From Leptospira neocaledonica (GTDB lineage Bacteria > Spirochaetota > Leptospiria > Leptospirales > Leptospiraceae), in contig NZ_NPEA01000011.1 in the NCBI RefSeq assembly GCF_002812205.1, forward strand, positions 62,001-126,000: a stretch of DNA of 64,000 bases, given 5' to 3'. The first letter of the stretch is position 1. Every line of letters starts with the position of its first letter. Positions 42,492 through 50,285 of the stretch are shown piece by piece. A model generated the notes under the pieces. It was not told the origin of the DNA and did not search any database. It saw only the letters and a program-made list of their open reading frames with translations. The position numbers and the translations under genes were made by a program.

Positions 42492-43205
42492 CTATTTATA
42501 GAATTTTACTATATCGGAAACTTCTTCTCTGGGTGTATGAAATTTATTTAATACGGAATCGGGTTTAGGATAACCTAAACTTAAACCGCAGACTACTTTT
42601 TCAGATTCTGCCAGACTCAGTTCTTTTCGGACCACTTCTGGAAAAGCAGAAAGTGCCGCCTGAGGAACCGTTCCCAAACCGTAACTTCTGGCAAGAAGCA
42701 TGATAGTATTCAAAAAGCAGCCGATATCCAACGCGATATAAAAATTGAGTTCAAATTCCGTAGTGATAAAAACCGCTGTAGGAGCTCCGAAAAACTCGAA
42801 GTTCCGAAGCATGAACTTATCCCTGGCTTCCTTATCCTTTCTTTCAATCCCGGCAGCACCGTAAATTTTCATACCAAGATCAAACATTCTACGTTTTGCA
42901 TCTGCAGGAAAGCCTGTGGGCCAAATCGTATCAGGAACAGGAGTCTCTGATTGTTTTGCCCTTTCTTGTAGTAGCTCCGCCATTCTATCTCTTTTTGGAC
43001 CGCTTACCACATGCACCTTCCAAGGTTGGCTGTTTTTCCAGCTCGGGGCACGAAGGGACTTGGAGAATAATTCCTGTAAGACAGAATCTTCCACAGGTTT
43101 GGAAAGATAGTCTCTGATACTGTGGCGGGTAAAAATCGCATCCTCTACGCTGGAAGCAATTCCTGAAATATCGATGGACTCGGTTTCAGAAGATAAAGAA
43201 GACAT
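42492..43205 (-). CDS. Nitroreductase-family FMN oxidoreductase
   Basis: 237 residues from ATG 43205, which has GGAGG 7 bases upstream; the frame runs 39 codons further up without support. DAIFTRHSIRDYLSKPVED is the FMN-binding N-terminus, SLRAPSWKNSQPWKVHVV is the next flavin loop, and DIGCFLNTIMLLARSYGLGTVPQ is the dimer helix segment, with GLSLGYPKPDS near the end. Such enzymes reduce nitroaromatics, quinones or enones with NAD(P)H. It is divergent from a TetR gene with a perfect palindrome between them, so it is probably induced by its own substrate or by electrophiles. Confidence 0.87.
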   Translation of the reverse strand: MSSLSSETESIDISGIASSVEDAIFTRHSIRDYLSKPVEDSVLQELFSKSLRAPSWKNSQPWKVHVVSGPKRDRMAELLQERAKQSETPVPDTIWPTGFPADAKRRMFDLGMKIYGAAGIERKDKEARDKFMLRNFEFFGAPTAVFITTEFELNFYIALDIGCFLNTIMLLARSYGLGTVPQAALSAFPEVVRKELSLAESEKVVCGLSLGYPKPDSVLNKFHTPREEVSDIVKFYK

Positions 43206-43269
43206 ATAAACCTCCGATTTAGACTTGCATTTTATGAAAATTCGGGCTTTTTGGAAGAAGAAGGTCCCG

Positions 43270-43289
43270 AACAGACAAGTCTGTCTGTT
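43270..43289. promoter_or_regulatory. Predicted TetR operator between nitroreductase and tetR
   Basis: AACAGACA (43270-43277), AGTC, TGTCTGTT (43282-43289): perfect 8-bp arms with a 4-base centre, the size and form of a TetR-family site. It is 23 bp before the TetR ATG and 65 bp before the nitroreductase ATG, so one bound dimer could repress both. Confidence 0.7.
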
Positions 43290-43311
43290 ATTCGATCCCA
43301 GGAAGAAAAAA

Positions 43312-43905
43312 ATGTCAACCAAAGAAAAAGGGGTAAAAGACAGGATTTTGGAAACCGCAGTCAGGCTTTTCCAAACCCAAGGTTATGCAAATACCGGGAT
43401 CAATCAGATCATCCAAGAATCCCAGACCGCAAAGGCCAGCTTTTACGATTATTATCCTTCCAAGGACCTATTAGGAAAGGCGTATATAGAATTTTACGGA
43501 AAAGAACAACTTGTCCTATTGGAGAAACTTCAATCCAGATCGGAGAATGCTCGGGACTTTATACAAGCCTGGACGCATATACTCAGAAGGCAGACCAGAA
43601 ATAGCGAGTTCGCAGGCTGCCCTATGGCGAACACAGCCGCTCAAATTGCGTCTACTTCTCCTTCTATCTCAGAGGAAGTCAAAAGATTGGCGATTAGGAC
43701 TGTGGACTTTTTAGCTATCTACTTAAAAGAAAGGCAAAAGAAAGGACAGATTCCTAAGAATGCGGACACTCAATCCCTGGCTCGAAAAATATTCGCTTCT
43801 TATGAAGGAGTATTACAGATTTGGAAATTGACCGGAAAAATTTCCGCGTTAGACGATTTACCAGAGATGGTGGATGCAATTATTAAAAGTTCTGGGAAGA
43901 AGTGA
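43312..43905 (+). CDS. TetR-family transcriptional repressor
   Basis: 197 residues from ATG 43312, with AGGAAG before it; the frame extends upstream through the operator, which argues against earlier starts. The N-terminal helix-turn-helix is DRILETAVRLFQTQGYANTGINQIIQESQTAKASFYDYYPSKDLL. The C-terminal part (FAGCPMANTAAQIA, plus IFASYEGVLQIWKLTG) belongs to the group carrying a cysteine in a GCP motif, which in relatives senses electrophiles. It probably represses itself and the nitroreductase. Confidence 0.83.
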   Translation: MSTKEKGVKDRILETAVRLFQTQGYANTGINQIIQESQTAKASFYDYYPSKDLLGKAYIEFYGKEQLVLLEKLQSRSENARDFIQAWTHILRRQTRNSEFAGCPMANTAAQIASTSPSISEEVKRLAIRTVDFLAIYLKERQKKGQIPKNADTQSLARKIFASYEGVLQIWKLTGKISALDDLPEMVDAIIKSSGKK

Positions 43906-43906
43906 A

Positions 43907-43933
43907 TTCCCTCCACCCAAAAAGCGGAGGGAA
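43907..43933. terminator. Hairpin between convergent tetR and lipoprotein genes
   Basis: TTCCCTCC (43907-43914) pairs perfectly with GGAGGGAA (43926-43933) across an 11-base loop, directly after the tetR stop. The following run is of As on the plus strand, so it is not a textbook terminator for that direction, and on the minus strand the T-run precedes the stem. Confidence 0.4.
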
Positions 43934-43946
43934 AAAAGGTTACTGA

Positions 43947-44477
43947 TCAGTTATATTCGACAGTCGCGTTGCTTGGATGAGAAGTTCCTACGATATAAAG
44001 TAAGAAATAGTAGGTTCCAGGAGCAGAGTTATTTGTCCATGTGTATGGTCCGCCTCCCGATGGATCGAAAGCAGTGTCTGCATCGATTACCTCGTCTTCA
44101 GCCAATGGGCAATCATAGTCATTTGTTCCGTTTGTGTATGCAACCGGCTCACCAGCATTAAGTTCCGCCACGTTGATATTGGTAAATACAACAGTATCAT
44201 TATCTACGGCGTTTTTAACTTCCACAATAGCCATCGGGTGGTTTACAAAAGGAACACTTCCCCAAACAATCGGAATTGGTCCGCCACCTTTAGTTGCTCT
44301 TGTACGGTTCACACCTACTGCAGCTTTTCCAGGGAAAGCAACTAAACAATCTCCCCCTCCACCAAGTGAGTTTAAGAGTGCCAGATTTGTTAGGTCACCA
44401 CCATCATCTTCTTTACAATTAACGAGAGAAGCTGAAAGTAAAAGCGCCAATAATAGCCATATCGCTTTTTGTTTCAT
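43947..44477 (-). CDS. Hypothetical lipoprotein
   Basis: 176 residues from ATG 44477. The leader KAIWLLLALLLSASLVNC has a spirochaetal lipobox. The mature part is glycine- and acid-rich at first (KEDDGGDLTNLALLNSLGGGGDC), then a beta-sandwich-like stretch (IPIVWGSVPFVNHPMAIVEVKN, TFDPSGGGPYTWTNNSAPGTYYFLLYIVG in parts). Four cysteines include the lipidated one. No function can be given; it is probably a surface or periplasmic lipoprotein, transcribed alone. Confidence 0.68.
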   Translation of the reverse strand: MKQKAIWLLLALLLSASLVNCKEDDGGDLTNLALLNSLGGGGDCLVAFPGKAAVGVNRTRATKGGGPIPIVWGSVPFVNHPMAIVEVKNAVDNDTVVFTNINVAELNAGEPVAYTNGTNDYDCPLAEDEVIDADTAFDPSGGGPYTWTNNSAPGTYYFLLYIVGTSHPSNATVEYN

Positions 44478-44635
44478 TTGAGTTTGTCTCCACAGAACAG
44501 TCGTTCTTAATACTCGTTTTTCAAGAATAGGTCTGAGTTTCAATCTCATTAATTAGAAAAAACTATAAATTGATAGATAATTCTGTCAATCTGGCTTTGT
44601 ATCTGGAAAAAAGTCAGGTTTTCTGTGCTTTTTTC

Positions 44636-45679
44636 TTAAGCGATGGAACCTCCGCAGGAAGAACCCGCTCCCGCAGTGCATCCGTAACAATGTTGGTGTA
44701 ATAAAATTTCTCTGGAATCTAATACGGATTTATTAAATTCAGAAATTTTGCTTACCGTACCTTCTATTTTCATATCCAACATTTGGTTAAAATCACAATC
44801 GTATAGGCTTCCGTCCCAACCAACACTTAATGTATTACGGCACATAACGCCCGTCGCGGCCACCGGATTAAAAGCGGTCACGAGTTTTTCCAAGTAGGCA
44901 TCTATATTACCGTTTTCGAGTAAGGATTCCAGAAAACGACTGATAGGCATATTAGTAAGAGCGAATAAGGAATTGAATTGAACATCATGAACTTGTTTTA
45001 ATTCCTTTTTGAAGTCGTTCTCTAAAGTGGATTGCCCTCCCGCAAGAAAGGCCCCCACAGGATTATAAACTAAATTTAATACAAGTCCGGAATTCGCGAT
45101 TCCGTATCCGAGAGAATTCAATTTTCTTAATGCTTCAATCGAACGATCAAATACTCCCTCTCCCCTTTGAGCGTCCGTTCTTCTTTTTTGAAAATAAGGA
45201 AGACTAGAAACTACTTCTACCTTGTGTTCTGCGAAAAATTCAGGAAGGTCCCTATATTTTTCTCCCGCAAGAAGAATAGTAAGATTGCAACGAATCATGA
45301 TCTTCTTTCCGAATTTAGAAGCTTCTTCTACGAACCATCTAAAATTAGGATTCATCTCGGGTGCACCCCCAGTAATATCCAAAGTAGTTACACCTGGAGT
45401 GGCTAAGGCAACCAGGCATTCCTGCATGGTCTCCCTAGTCATGATCTCTCTGCGATCCGGACCGGCATCCACATGACAATGCCTACAGGTCTGGTTACAG
45501 AGTTTCCCCACGTTCACTTGTAGTATATCCACCCCGGTTGGGCGCAAAGGAAAGAGTCCCGCTTCTTTTAATTTAGCCGAAAAACTAGGTAGATTCAGTT
45601 TTTCGGAAACTTCCGTAAGAATTTTCAATTGTTCTTTGGAAGAAGCGAGTTCGCTCCCTCTGGCTAATAGGGATTTCAT
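44636..45679 (-). CDS. arsS: Arsenosugar biosynthesis radical SAM protein ArsS
   Basis: 347 residues. The radical SAM cluster motif is CNQTCRHCHVDAGP (about 61-74), followed by LDITGGAPEMN. The C-terminal DUF3641-type part has cysteines in VMCRNTLSVGWDGSLYDCDFNQML and at the end CYGCTAGAGSSCGG, which probably hold auxiliary clusters. ArsS adds a 5'-deoxyadenosyl group to dimethylarsinous acid, the first step to arsenosugars. It lies 14 bp after a peroxidase-like partner commonly found with it. The methyltransferase ArsM that makes the substrate is not in this window. Confidence 0.87.
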   Translation of the reverse strand: MKSLLARGSELASSKEQLKILTEVSEKLNLPSFSAKLKEAGLFPLRPTGVDILQVNVGKLCNQTCRHCHVDAGPDRREIMTRETMQECLVALATPGVTTLDITGGAPEMNPNFRWFVEEASKFGKKIMIRCNLTILLAGEKYRDLPEFFAEHKVEVVSSLPYFQKRRTDAQRGEGVFDRSIEALRKLNSLGYGIANSGLVLNLVYNPVGAFLAGGQSTLENDFKKELKQVHDVQFNSLFALTNMPISRFLESLLENGNIDAYLEKLVTAFNPVAATGVMCRNTLSVGWDGSLYDCDFNQMLDMKIEGTVSKISEFNKSVLDSREILLHQHCYGCTAGAGSSCGGSIA

Positions 45680-45693
45680 ACTTTATAAATTCC

Positions 45694-46035
45694 TTATACT
45701 CCGAGTTCTTTAACTTTATTAAGAGCTTGTACGCTATGAACTAAGGTTGATCCACTGCGAATTGCCGCACCTACATGAATTGCTTCCCATAATTGTTCTT
45801 CTGTCGCGCCTTTTTCCAAGGTGTCTGTGGTATATGCGTCTATACAATAAGGACATTGTACAACATGTGCAACCGCAAGTGCGATCAAAGATTTTTCTTT
45901 GGCTGATAAAGCTCCGTCCGCAAAAACCGATCCGTAATAGTCGAAGAATTTTTTTGCCAAATCAGGCTCGAACTCTCCTATATTTCCGAATTTTTTCAGA
46001 TCTTCCGGTTTGTAATAAGTTGTTTCCTGTGCCAC
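45694..46035 (-). CDS. Arsenosugar-associated peroxidase-like (carboxymuconolactone decarboxylase fold) protein
   Basis: 113 residues from a GTG start (46035), with GGAGG 7 bases upstream. It has the AhpD/CMD fold with the redox pair CPYC in AVAHVVQCPYCIDAYT and the family helix GATEEQLWEAIHVGAAIRSGSTLVHSVQA. AhpD-like proteins reduce peroxides or shuttle thiol redox. Members with this length and a C-P-Y-C centre are regularly encoded next to ArsS. It may handle thiol redox chemistry of arsenic intermediates, an inference from context. Confidence 0.83.
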   Translation of the reverse strand: MAQETTYYKPEDLKKFGNIGEFEPDLAKKFFDYYGSVFADGALSAKEKSLIALAVAHVVQCPYCIDAYTTDTLEKGATEEQLWEAIHVGAAIRSGSTLVHSVQALNKVKELGV

Positions 46036-46139
46036 GAAAGGCCTCCATCGTTTTTATTAATTTTTCGCATTCAAAAAGAAGAATATAATACTATTCTAAA
46101 AAAATAAAAACGCCTACCTGATTATGGAAGGTTATGGAG

Positions 46140-46625
46140 TTATTTTTTAACGGCGAATTGTAGGTTATTACATTTCTCGCAGACTTCTTCCGGGATCCAT
46201 CCCCATTGTATCAGAAATCCGAACACAAAACAACCTGCACAAAATCCTAAAATGGATTCTAAACTTGCAAAGAGGACTAAAATTCCAAGCACCGCTTGGA
46301 ATGCGGATACTTGTCCGAAGTATAGGAGCGCAAATGCGGTTCCGCTGAAGATTACTCCTACAAGTTGAGCGAATCTTTTCGGTGGACCCGCCACTGTTTT
46401 GGATCCAAGACCGAGTAACGGTACGATTCCATGGATGGCAAGTTTTGCGAATGGAGAAAACTTAGGTCCATACAATACTCTGGCTGAAAATCCGTAGAAA
46501 AGTGCGCCTGCCAACCAAAGCGATTGCGTAATTATTGCGGCCAAACTTAAGATGACAACCAGGCCCGCAACGGTCCTTGCCGCATATTCATTGACAGTGT
46601 CTGGAAAATTACCGATTCGAATCAT
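46140..46625 (-). CDS. DUF4395-family membrane protein
   Basis: 161 residues with four hydrophobic helices: VAGLVVILSLAAIITQSLWLAG, KLAIHGIVPLLGLG, GVIFSGTAFALLYFG and AVLGILVLFASLESILGFCAGC. DUF4395 members carry an FC-x-GC pair in the last helix, here GFCAGCFVFG, and a further pair, VCEKCNN, lies near the end. The opening FPDTVNEYAARTVAG is the family start. They are often encoded with thiosulfate sulfurtransferase or redox genes. Its own gene lies 104 bp upstream of the peroxidase-like gene on the same strand and could share a transcript. Confidence 0.75.
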   Translation of the reverse strand: MIRIGNFPDTVNEYAARTVAGLVVILSLAAIITQSLWLAGALFYGFSARVLYGPKFSPFAKLAIHGIVPLLGLGSKTVAGPPKRFAQLVGVIFSGTAFALLYFGQVSAFQAVLGILVLFASLESILGFCAGCFVFGFLIQWGWIPEEVCEKCNNLQFAVKK

Positions 46626-46705
46626 TCTTTCTTGCCCAATGCCCTTTCGCCTAGTTAGACTAATACTCCCGGGAATTCAAGAATATTTTCGCTATATTGA
46701 ACAAA

Positions 46706-48079
46706 ATGGTTAATATAATTGTACAGAGTCCAAATAATTGGCGGGGAAATATAGGCATATCGACAATTTTATTCTTTTGGGCCCTTCCTCTCGCATTGTT
46801 TCCGCTATTTTTAGGAAGAACCGATATCTGGCAACTCTGCGGAACATTCTTCTTTAGCCTCAGTCTCTACTATCTATTCCTAAAATTCTTTTCAGAAGGA
46901 AAAGAGAAGATCGGCATCTGGGCCGGGATCTTACTCAGGGTTTGGTTCTTATTCACTCCTGTATTTTTGTCGGAAGATACGTTTCGTTTTTTATGGGATG
47001 GGCTTTTGGTCTCGGAAGGTTTGTCCCCTTATTCGGAACTTCCCATCCATGTGAATTTGGGATTCAACCAAGGTTTGGAGAAGGAACTACTCTCCAAAAT
47101 GAATTCACCTAAATATTATTCTGTTTATCCTCCAATCTTACAAGTGCTGTTTTTGGTTCCCGTATTCTTCTTAAAAAGAGGACTTTCCATTTTTTGGGCG
47201 ATCTCGATCTGGAAAGGAATTTTAATTTTATTCGAATTAGGAATTCTTTATGTATTTTCAAAGAGAAAAAAAGAAGAAGGTTCCGGGAATTTTCTAAAAT
47301 ACTGGCTCCATCCACTCGTCCTTTGGGAAGGAATTGGAAACGGTCATCCGGAGCCGATCTTATTCTTCTTTCTATTTTTAGGAATACTCTCTTGGGAAAA
47401 AGGAAAAGTCCTAGGGGCGTCCTTACTTTATCTGGCTTCTATACTGACCAAAATACTCCCTTTATTAGCCCTGCCCTTTTTGTTTTTTTATTGGTGCAGA
47501 AGGTCAACTGCTCGTAAGGTTCTGCTCTTCTTCGGCGTCAGTCTTTTCGTTTTCGGATCTGTACTGGTTTGGTTTTTATTCTCAGAAATGGGCGCTAAAA
47601 TTTTAGAGGAACATTGGAGAAAAGGGATCGGAGTATATTTTACATTATTCGAATTCCATGGAGGATTTTATTATCTTCTGAAAAATCTGATCCGTCTTAC
47701 CTGGTATCCCTATTCTACAGGGATCGTGCTTGGGATTTTAAGTATTGTTACAATCTGTTTTTATTCTTTCAGAATTTCCAAAATCCAAACAAACAATAAA
47801 ACCGTTTTTCTTTTGATCGTATGGATCCATCTATGCGGAATCTATTATTTGTTTTCTAGTACCGTACATCCTTGGTATTTCCTTCCGATTTTAGCCGCCT
47901 CCGTTTTTACAAAAACGATATGGCCATCGGTCGCTTCCGGGATCTGGATCTTATCTTATTCTACGTATTCTTCTTTTCCATTTTATGATAGGGATTGGGT
48001 CCTGGTTTTGGAATATTCCTTGGTGCTTGGGACCTTCTTCTTGGAAAATTTTCTCTTGCTTAAACATGGAAGAAGTTAA
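46706..48079 (+). CDS. GT-C type membrane glycosyltransferase
   Basis: 457 residues with about eleven membrane helices. FLSEDTFRFLWDGLLVSEGLSPYS is the characteristic first periplasmic loop of lipid-linked mannosyl/glucosyltransferases (acidic D-x-x-R, then W-D-G and S-P-Y), and STVHPWYFLPILA is the late H-P-W-Y motif. These enzymes take a sugar from a polyprenyl phosphate and add it outside the inner membrane. The acceptor is unknown: LPS, glycolipid or protein. ATG 46706 is preferred over a TTG 9 bases upstream. It precedes the adenylate cyclase gene by 41 bp on the same strand. Confidence 0.75.
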   Translation: MVNIIVQSPNNWRGNIGISTILFFWALPLALFPLFLGRTDIWQLCGTFFFSLSLYYLFLKFFSEGKEKIGIWAGILLRVWFLFTPVFLSEDTFRFLWDGLLVSEGLSPYSELPIHVNLGFNQGLEKELLSKMNSPKYYSVYPPILQVLFLVPVFFLKRGLSIFWAISIWKGILILFELGILYVFSKRKKEEGSGNFLKYWLHPLVLWEGIGNGHPEPILFFFLFLGILSWEKGKVLGASLLYLASILTKILPLLALPFLFFYWCRRSTARKVLLFFGVSLFVFGSVLVWFLFSEMGAKILEEHWRKGIGVYFTLFEFHGGFYYLLKNLIRLTWYPYSTGIVLGILSIVTICFYSFRISKIQTNNKTVFLLIVWIHLCGIYYLFSSTVHPWYFLPILAASVFTKTIWPSVASGIWILSYSTYSSFPFYDRDWVLVLEYSLVLGTFFLENFLLLKHGRS

Positions 48080-48120
48080 ATATACTTCGAAAGTTCTTCC
48101 ACGCATCTTAGGAATCATCT

Positions 48121-49425
48121 ATGCTCCCGAAACATTTCGAAACTCTTGCGAATACCTTGGAAAAAGAGATCTTAGTCAGCGAACAGATCCGAAGTAAGAT
48201 CCTTCTCGCTGCTTTCGGACTCGCCGGGTTGTCTTGGAGTATCTTATTTATATTTTTAGAGAAGGAATTTAACCAGAGCACTGGTATAGAATTTCCTTTT
48301 GAGGTATTGATAGGCACTCTCGCATTCGGCACGGTTTACGAATTCGGGTTTTTAAAATTATTAAATTATCTGAAAGTAAAAGGATTTAAACTTCCTCTTC
48401 TTCCTAGATTCGGGAACGCGTTGATAGAAACTTCTCTCCCTGGAATCATTTTATTCATTTTGATCCAAAAACATTCTCATCCTGTAGTTCCCTTAAATTC
48501 TCCCATTTCCAATTTATATATAATTTTTATAATACTCTCCGTACTTAGAATGGAATTCGGACTCTCCTTTTTTACGGGAGCAATTGCAGCGACTCAATAT
48601 TTGATCACCGGATTGTTTTTTGTTCCGGATTCTCCTTTAGGCGGTGAATCCCCATACAGCTTCTTCTATTCTAAGATTCCCACTTACTTGCGTTCCGGAT
48701 TATTTTTAGGTTCAGGGATCGTAGCTGGACTCGTCGGCCTTCGGCTCAAAAAAATCCTGAAAAACTCAGTCGAACGTTTGGAAGAAAGAAACGAAATTTT
48801 AGGAATGTTCGGTCAATATGTTTCTCCATCGGTCGTGGACAAACTTATGAGCCAAAAAACGGATACTGCTTCCGAAAACAAAGATGTATGCGTGATGTTC
48901 TTGGATATCCGCAACTTTACAAAATTTTCCGAAGACAAAAGTCCTGCAGAAGTGATTTCTTATCTGAATACTTTATTCGAAGATATGATTGAGATCGTGA
49001 ATAAACATAACGGTATCATAAACAAGTTTTTAGGGGACGGGTTTATGGCAGTATTCGGAGCCCCTCTTTCCGATAATGGAAAAGACGCTAAAAATGCGGT
49101 TTCTGCCTCTTTAGAAATTCAGAAAAAAGTAATGGAGATGAATGTTTCCGGAAAAATTCCTGAAACTAAAATTGGAATCGGTTTACACTTCGGAGAGGCA
49201 ATGACAGGAAGTGTAGGCTCCTCTCAAAGAAAAGAATATACGATCATTGGAGATACAGTCAATCTTGCTTCAAGAGTGGAACAGCTAAATAAAGACTTCG
49301 GCAGTGAAATTTTGGCAACCGATACCGTTTACGAGCATGTAAAACATTATTTAGAAGCAGAGTCCCTTCCTCCCGTAAAAGTTAAAGGAAGAGAGAAAGA
49401 AGTCCTCATCTATAAATTAACCTGA
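48121..49425 (+). CDS. Membrane adenylate cyclase, class III
   Basis: 434 residues. Six or so membrane segments (about 28-220) are followed by a short helical linker (NSVERLEERNEILGMFGQYVSPSVVDKLM), the usual cyclase transducer region. The catalytic domain (about 245-434) keeps both metal aspartates (FLDIRNFT, FLGDGFMAVFG), the lysine in INKFLGD and the arginine in VNLASRVEQ. A threonine occupies the second purine-selecting position (YTIIGDTVN), as in many bacterial adenylate cyclases. The stop shares one base with the next gene's start (TGATG), so the two are coupled. Confidence 0.87.
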   Translation: MLPKHFETLANTLEKEILVSEQIRSKILLAAFGLAGLSWSILFIFLEKEFNQSTGIEFPFEVLIGTLAFGTVYEFGFLKLLNYLKVKGFKLPLLPRFGNALIETSLPGIILFILIQKHSHPVVPLNSPISNLYIIFIILSVLRMEFGLSFFTGAIAATQYLITGLFFVPDSPLGGESPYSFFYSKIPTYLRSGLFLGSGIVAGLVGLRLKKILKNSVERLEERNEILGMFGQYVSPSVVDKLMSQKTDTASENKDVCVMFLDIRNFTKFSEDKSPAEVISYLNTLFEDMIEIVNKHNGIINKFLGDGFMAVFGAPLSDNGKDAKNAVSASLEIQKKVMEMNVSGKIPETKIGIGLHFGEAMTGSVGSSQRKEYTIIGDTVNLASRVEQLNKDFGSEILATDTVYEHVKHYLEAESLPPVKVKGREKEVLIYKLT

Positions 49426-50159
49426 TGCAGTCTCCAGAATCACATTACGAAAACTTTTTGGCCGAAAAATATTCCTGGATGCTGGGAGATCTTTCTGCCA
49501 AGGAAAAAGACCAATTGGAATTTTTTAGATCCTTTGAAATTTCTCCGCAAGGAAACGGAGTCGCTTGGGATCTAGGAGCAGGAAGTGGAATACAATCTAT
49601 TCCTTTGGAAGAATTAGGATTTCAAGTTTTAGCGATTGATTTCAGTCAAAAATTATTATCTGAGATCAAGGTTAGAAAACCGAATACCACGATTAGTACA
49701 AGGGTCGCCGATATCAGATCCAGGGATTTATACCAAGAAGTTTCTCCATCTCCGGAAATCCTTTTATGTATGGGGGATACGATCACTCATTTGGAATCCG
49801 AAAAAGATTGGGAATCTACAGTAAGTCTTTGGTCTAATTTTCTCTCCGCCGGAAGTAAATTAATTTTAGGTTATAGAGATTTAAGCTATGGCAAAGTTGG
49901 AGACAAAAGTATTTTTGTAGTTCGTTCCGAAGAATCTCGAATTTTTACGTGCCAGCTACAGTTCACTCTAAACAGAGTAGAAGTTACGGATATATTTCAC
50001 GAAAAATCGAACGGAGCTTGGACAGTTTCTTCCAGTTCGTATAACAAACTGATCCTTCCGGCAGAAGATTTGATCAGAACAGTATCTCAGAAAAATTTTG
50101 AACTGAAAAGAAAAGATGAGAAAAACGGGATGAAGTTTTTACTATTCGAAAAGCTTTGA
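49425..50159 (+). CDS. SAM-dependent methyltransferase
   Basis: 244 residues. AWDLGAGSGIQSIPLEELGF is motif I, QVLAIDFSQKLL is motif II, and EILLCMGDTITHLE is motif IV. A longer C-terminal half with beta strands (FVVRSEESRIFTCQLQFTLNRVEVTDIFHE) resembles glycine/sarcosine-type small-molecule methyltransferases in outline. The substrate is unknown. It is translationally coupled to the adenylate cyclase; I see no mechanistic link. Confidence 0.75.
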   Translation: MQSPESHYENFLAEKYSWMLGDLSAKEKDQLEFFRSFEISPQGNGVAWDLGAGSGIQSIPLEELGFQVLAIDFSQKLLSEIKVRKPNTTISTRVADIRSRDLYQEVSPSPEILLCMGDTITHLESEKDWESTVSLWSNFLSAGSKLILGYRDLSYGKVGDKSIFVVRSEESRIFTCQLQFTLNRVEVTDIFHEKSNGAWTVSSSSYNKLILPAEDLIRTVSQKNFELKRKDEKNGMKFLLFEKL

Positions 50160-50285
50160 TTAGACCCTTGTTCTTTCCATCCGTTCCTTTTTAGAGTTTG
50201 TTTTAAGAGGTCCTTTTTCTCAAAAACCATTCGACAAGTCCGGACTGACTGGGAATTTGTACGTATCCTTGCCCGGAACCCTTCC

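Noticed and set aside
50237..50246. AGTCCGGACT palindrome upstream of the RND gene as a metal-regulator site
   Set aside because: Only 10 bp, no spacing with promoter boxes, and no metal regulator nearby.
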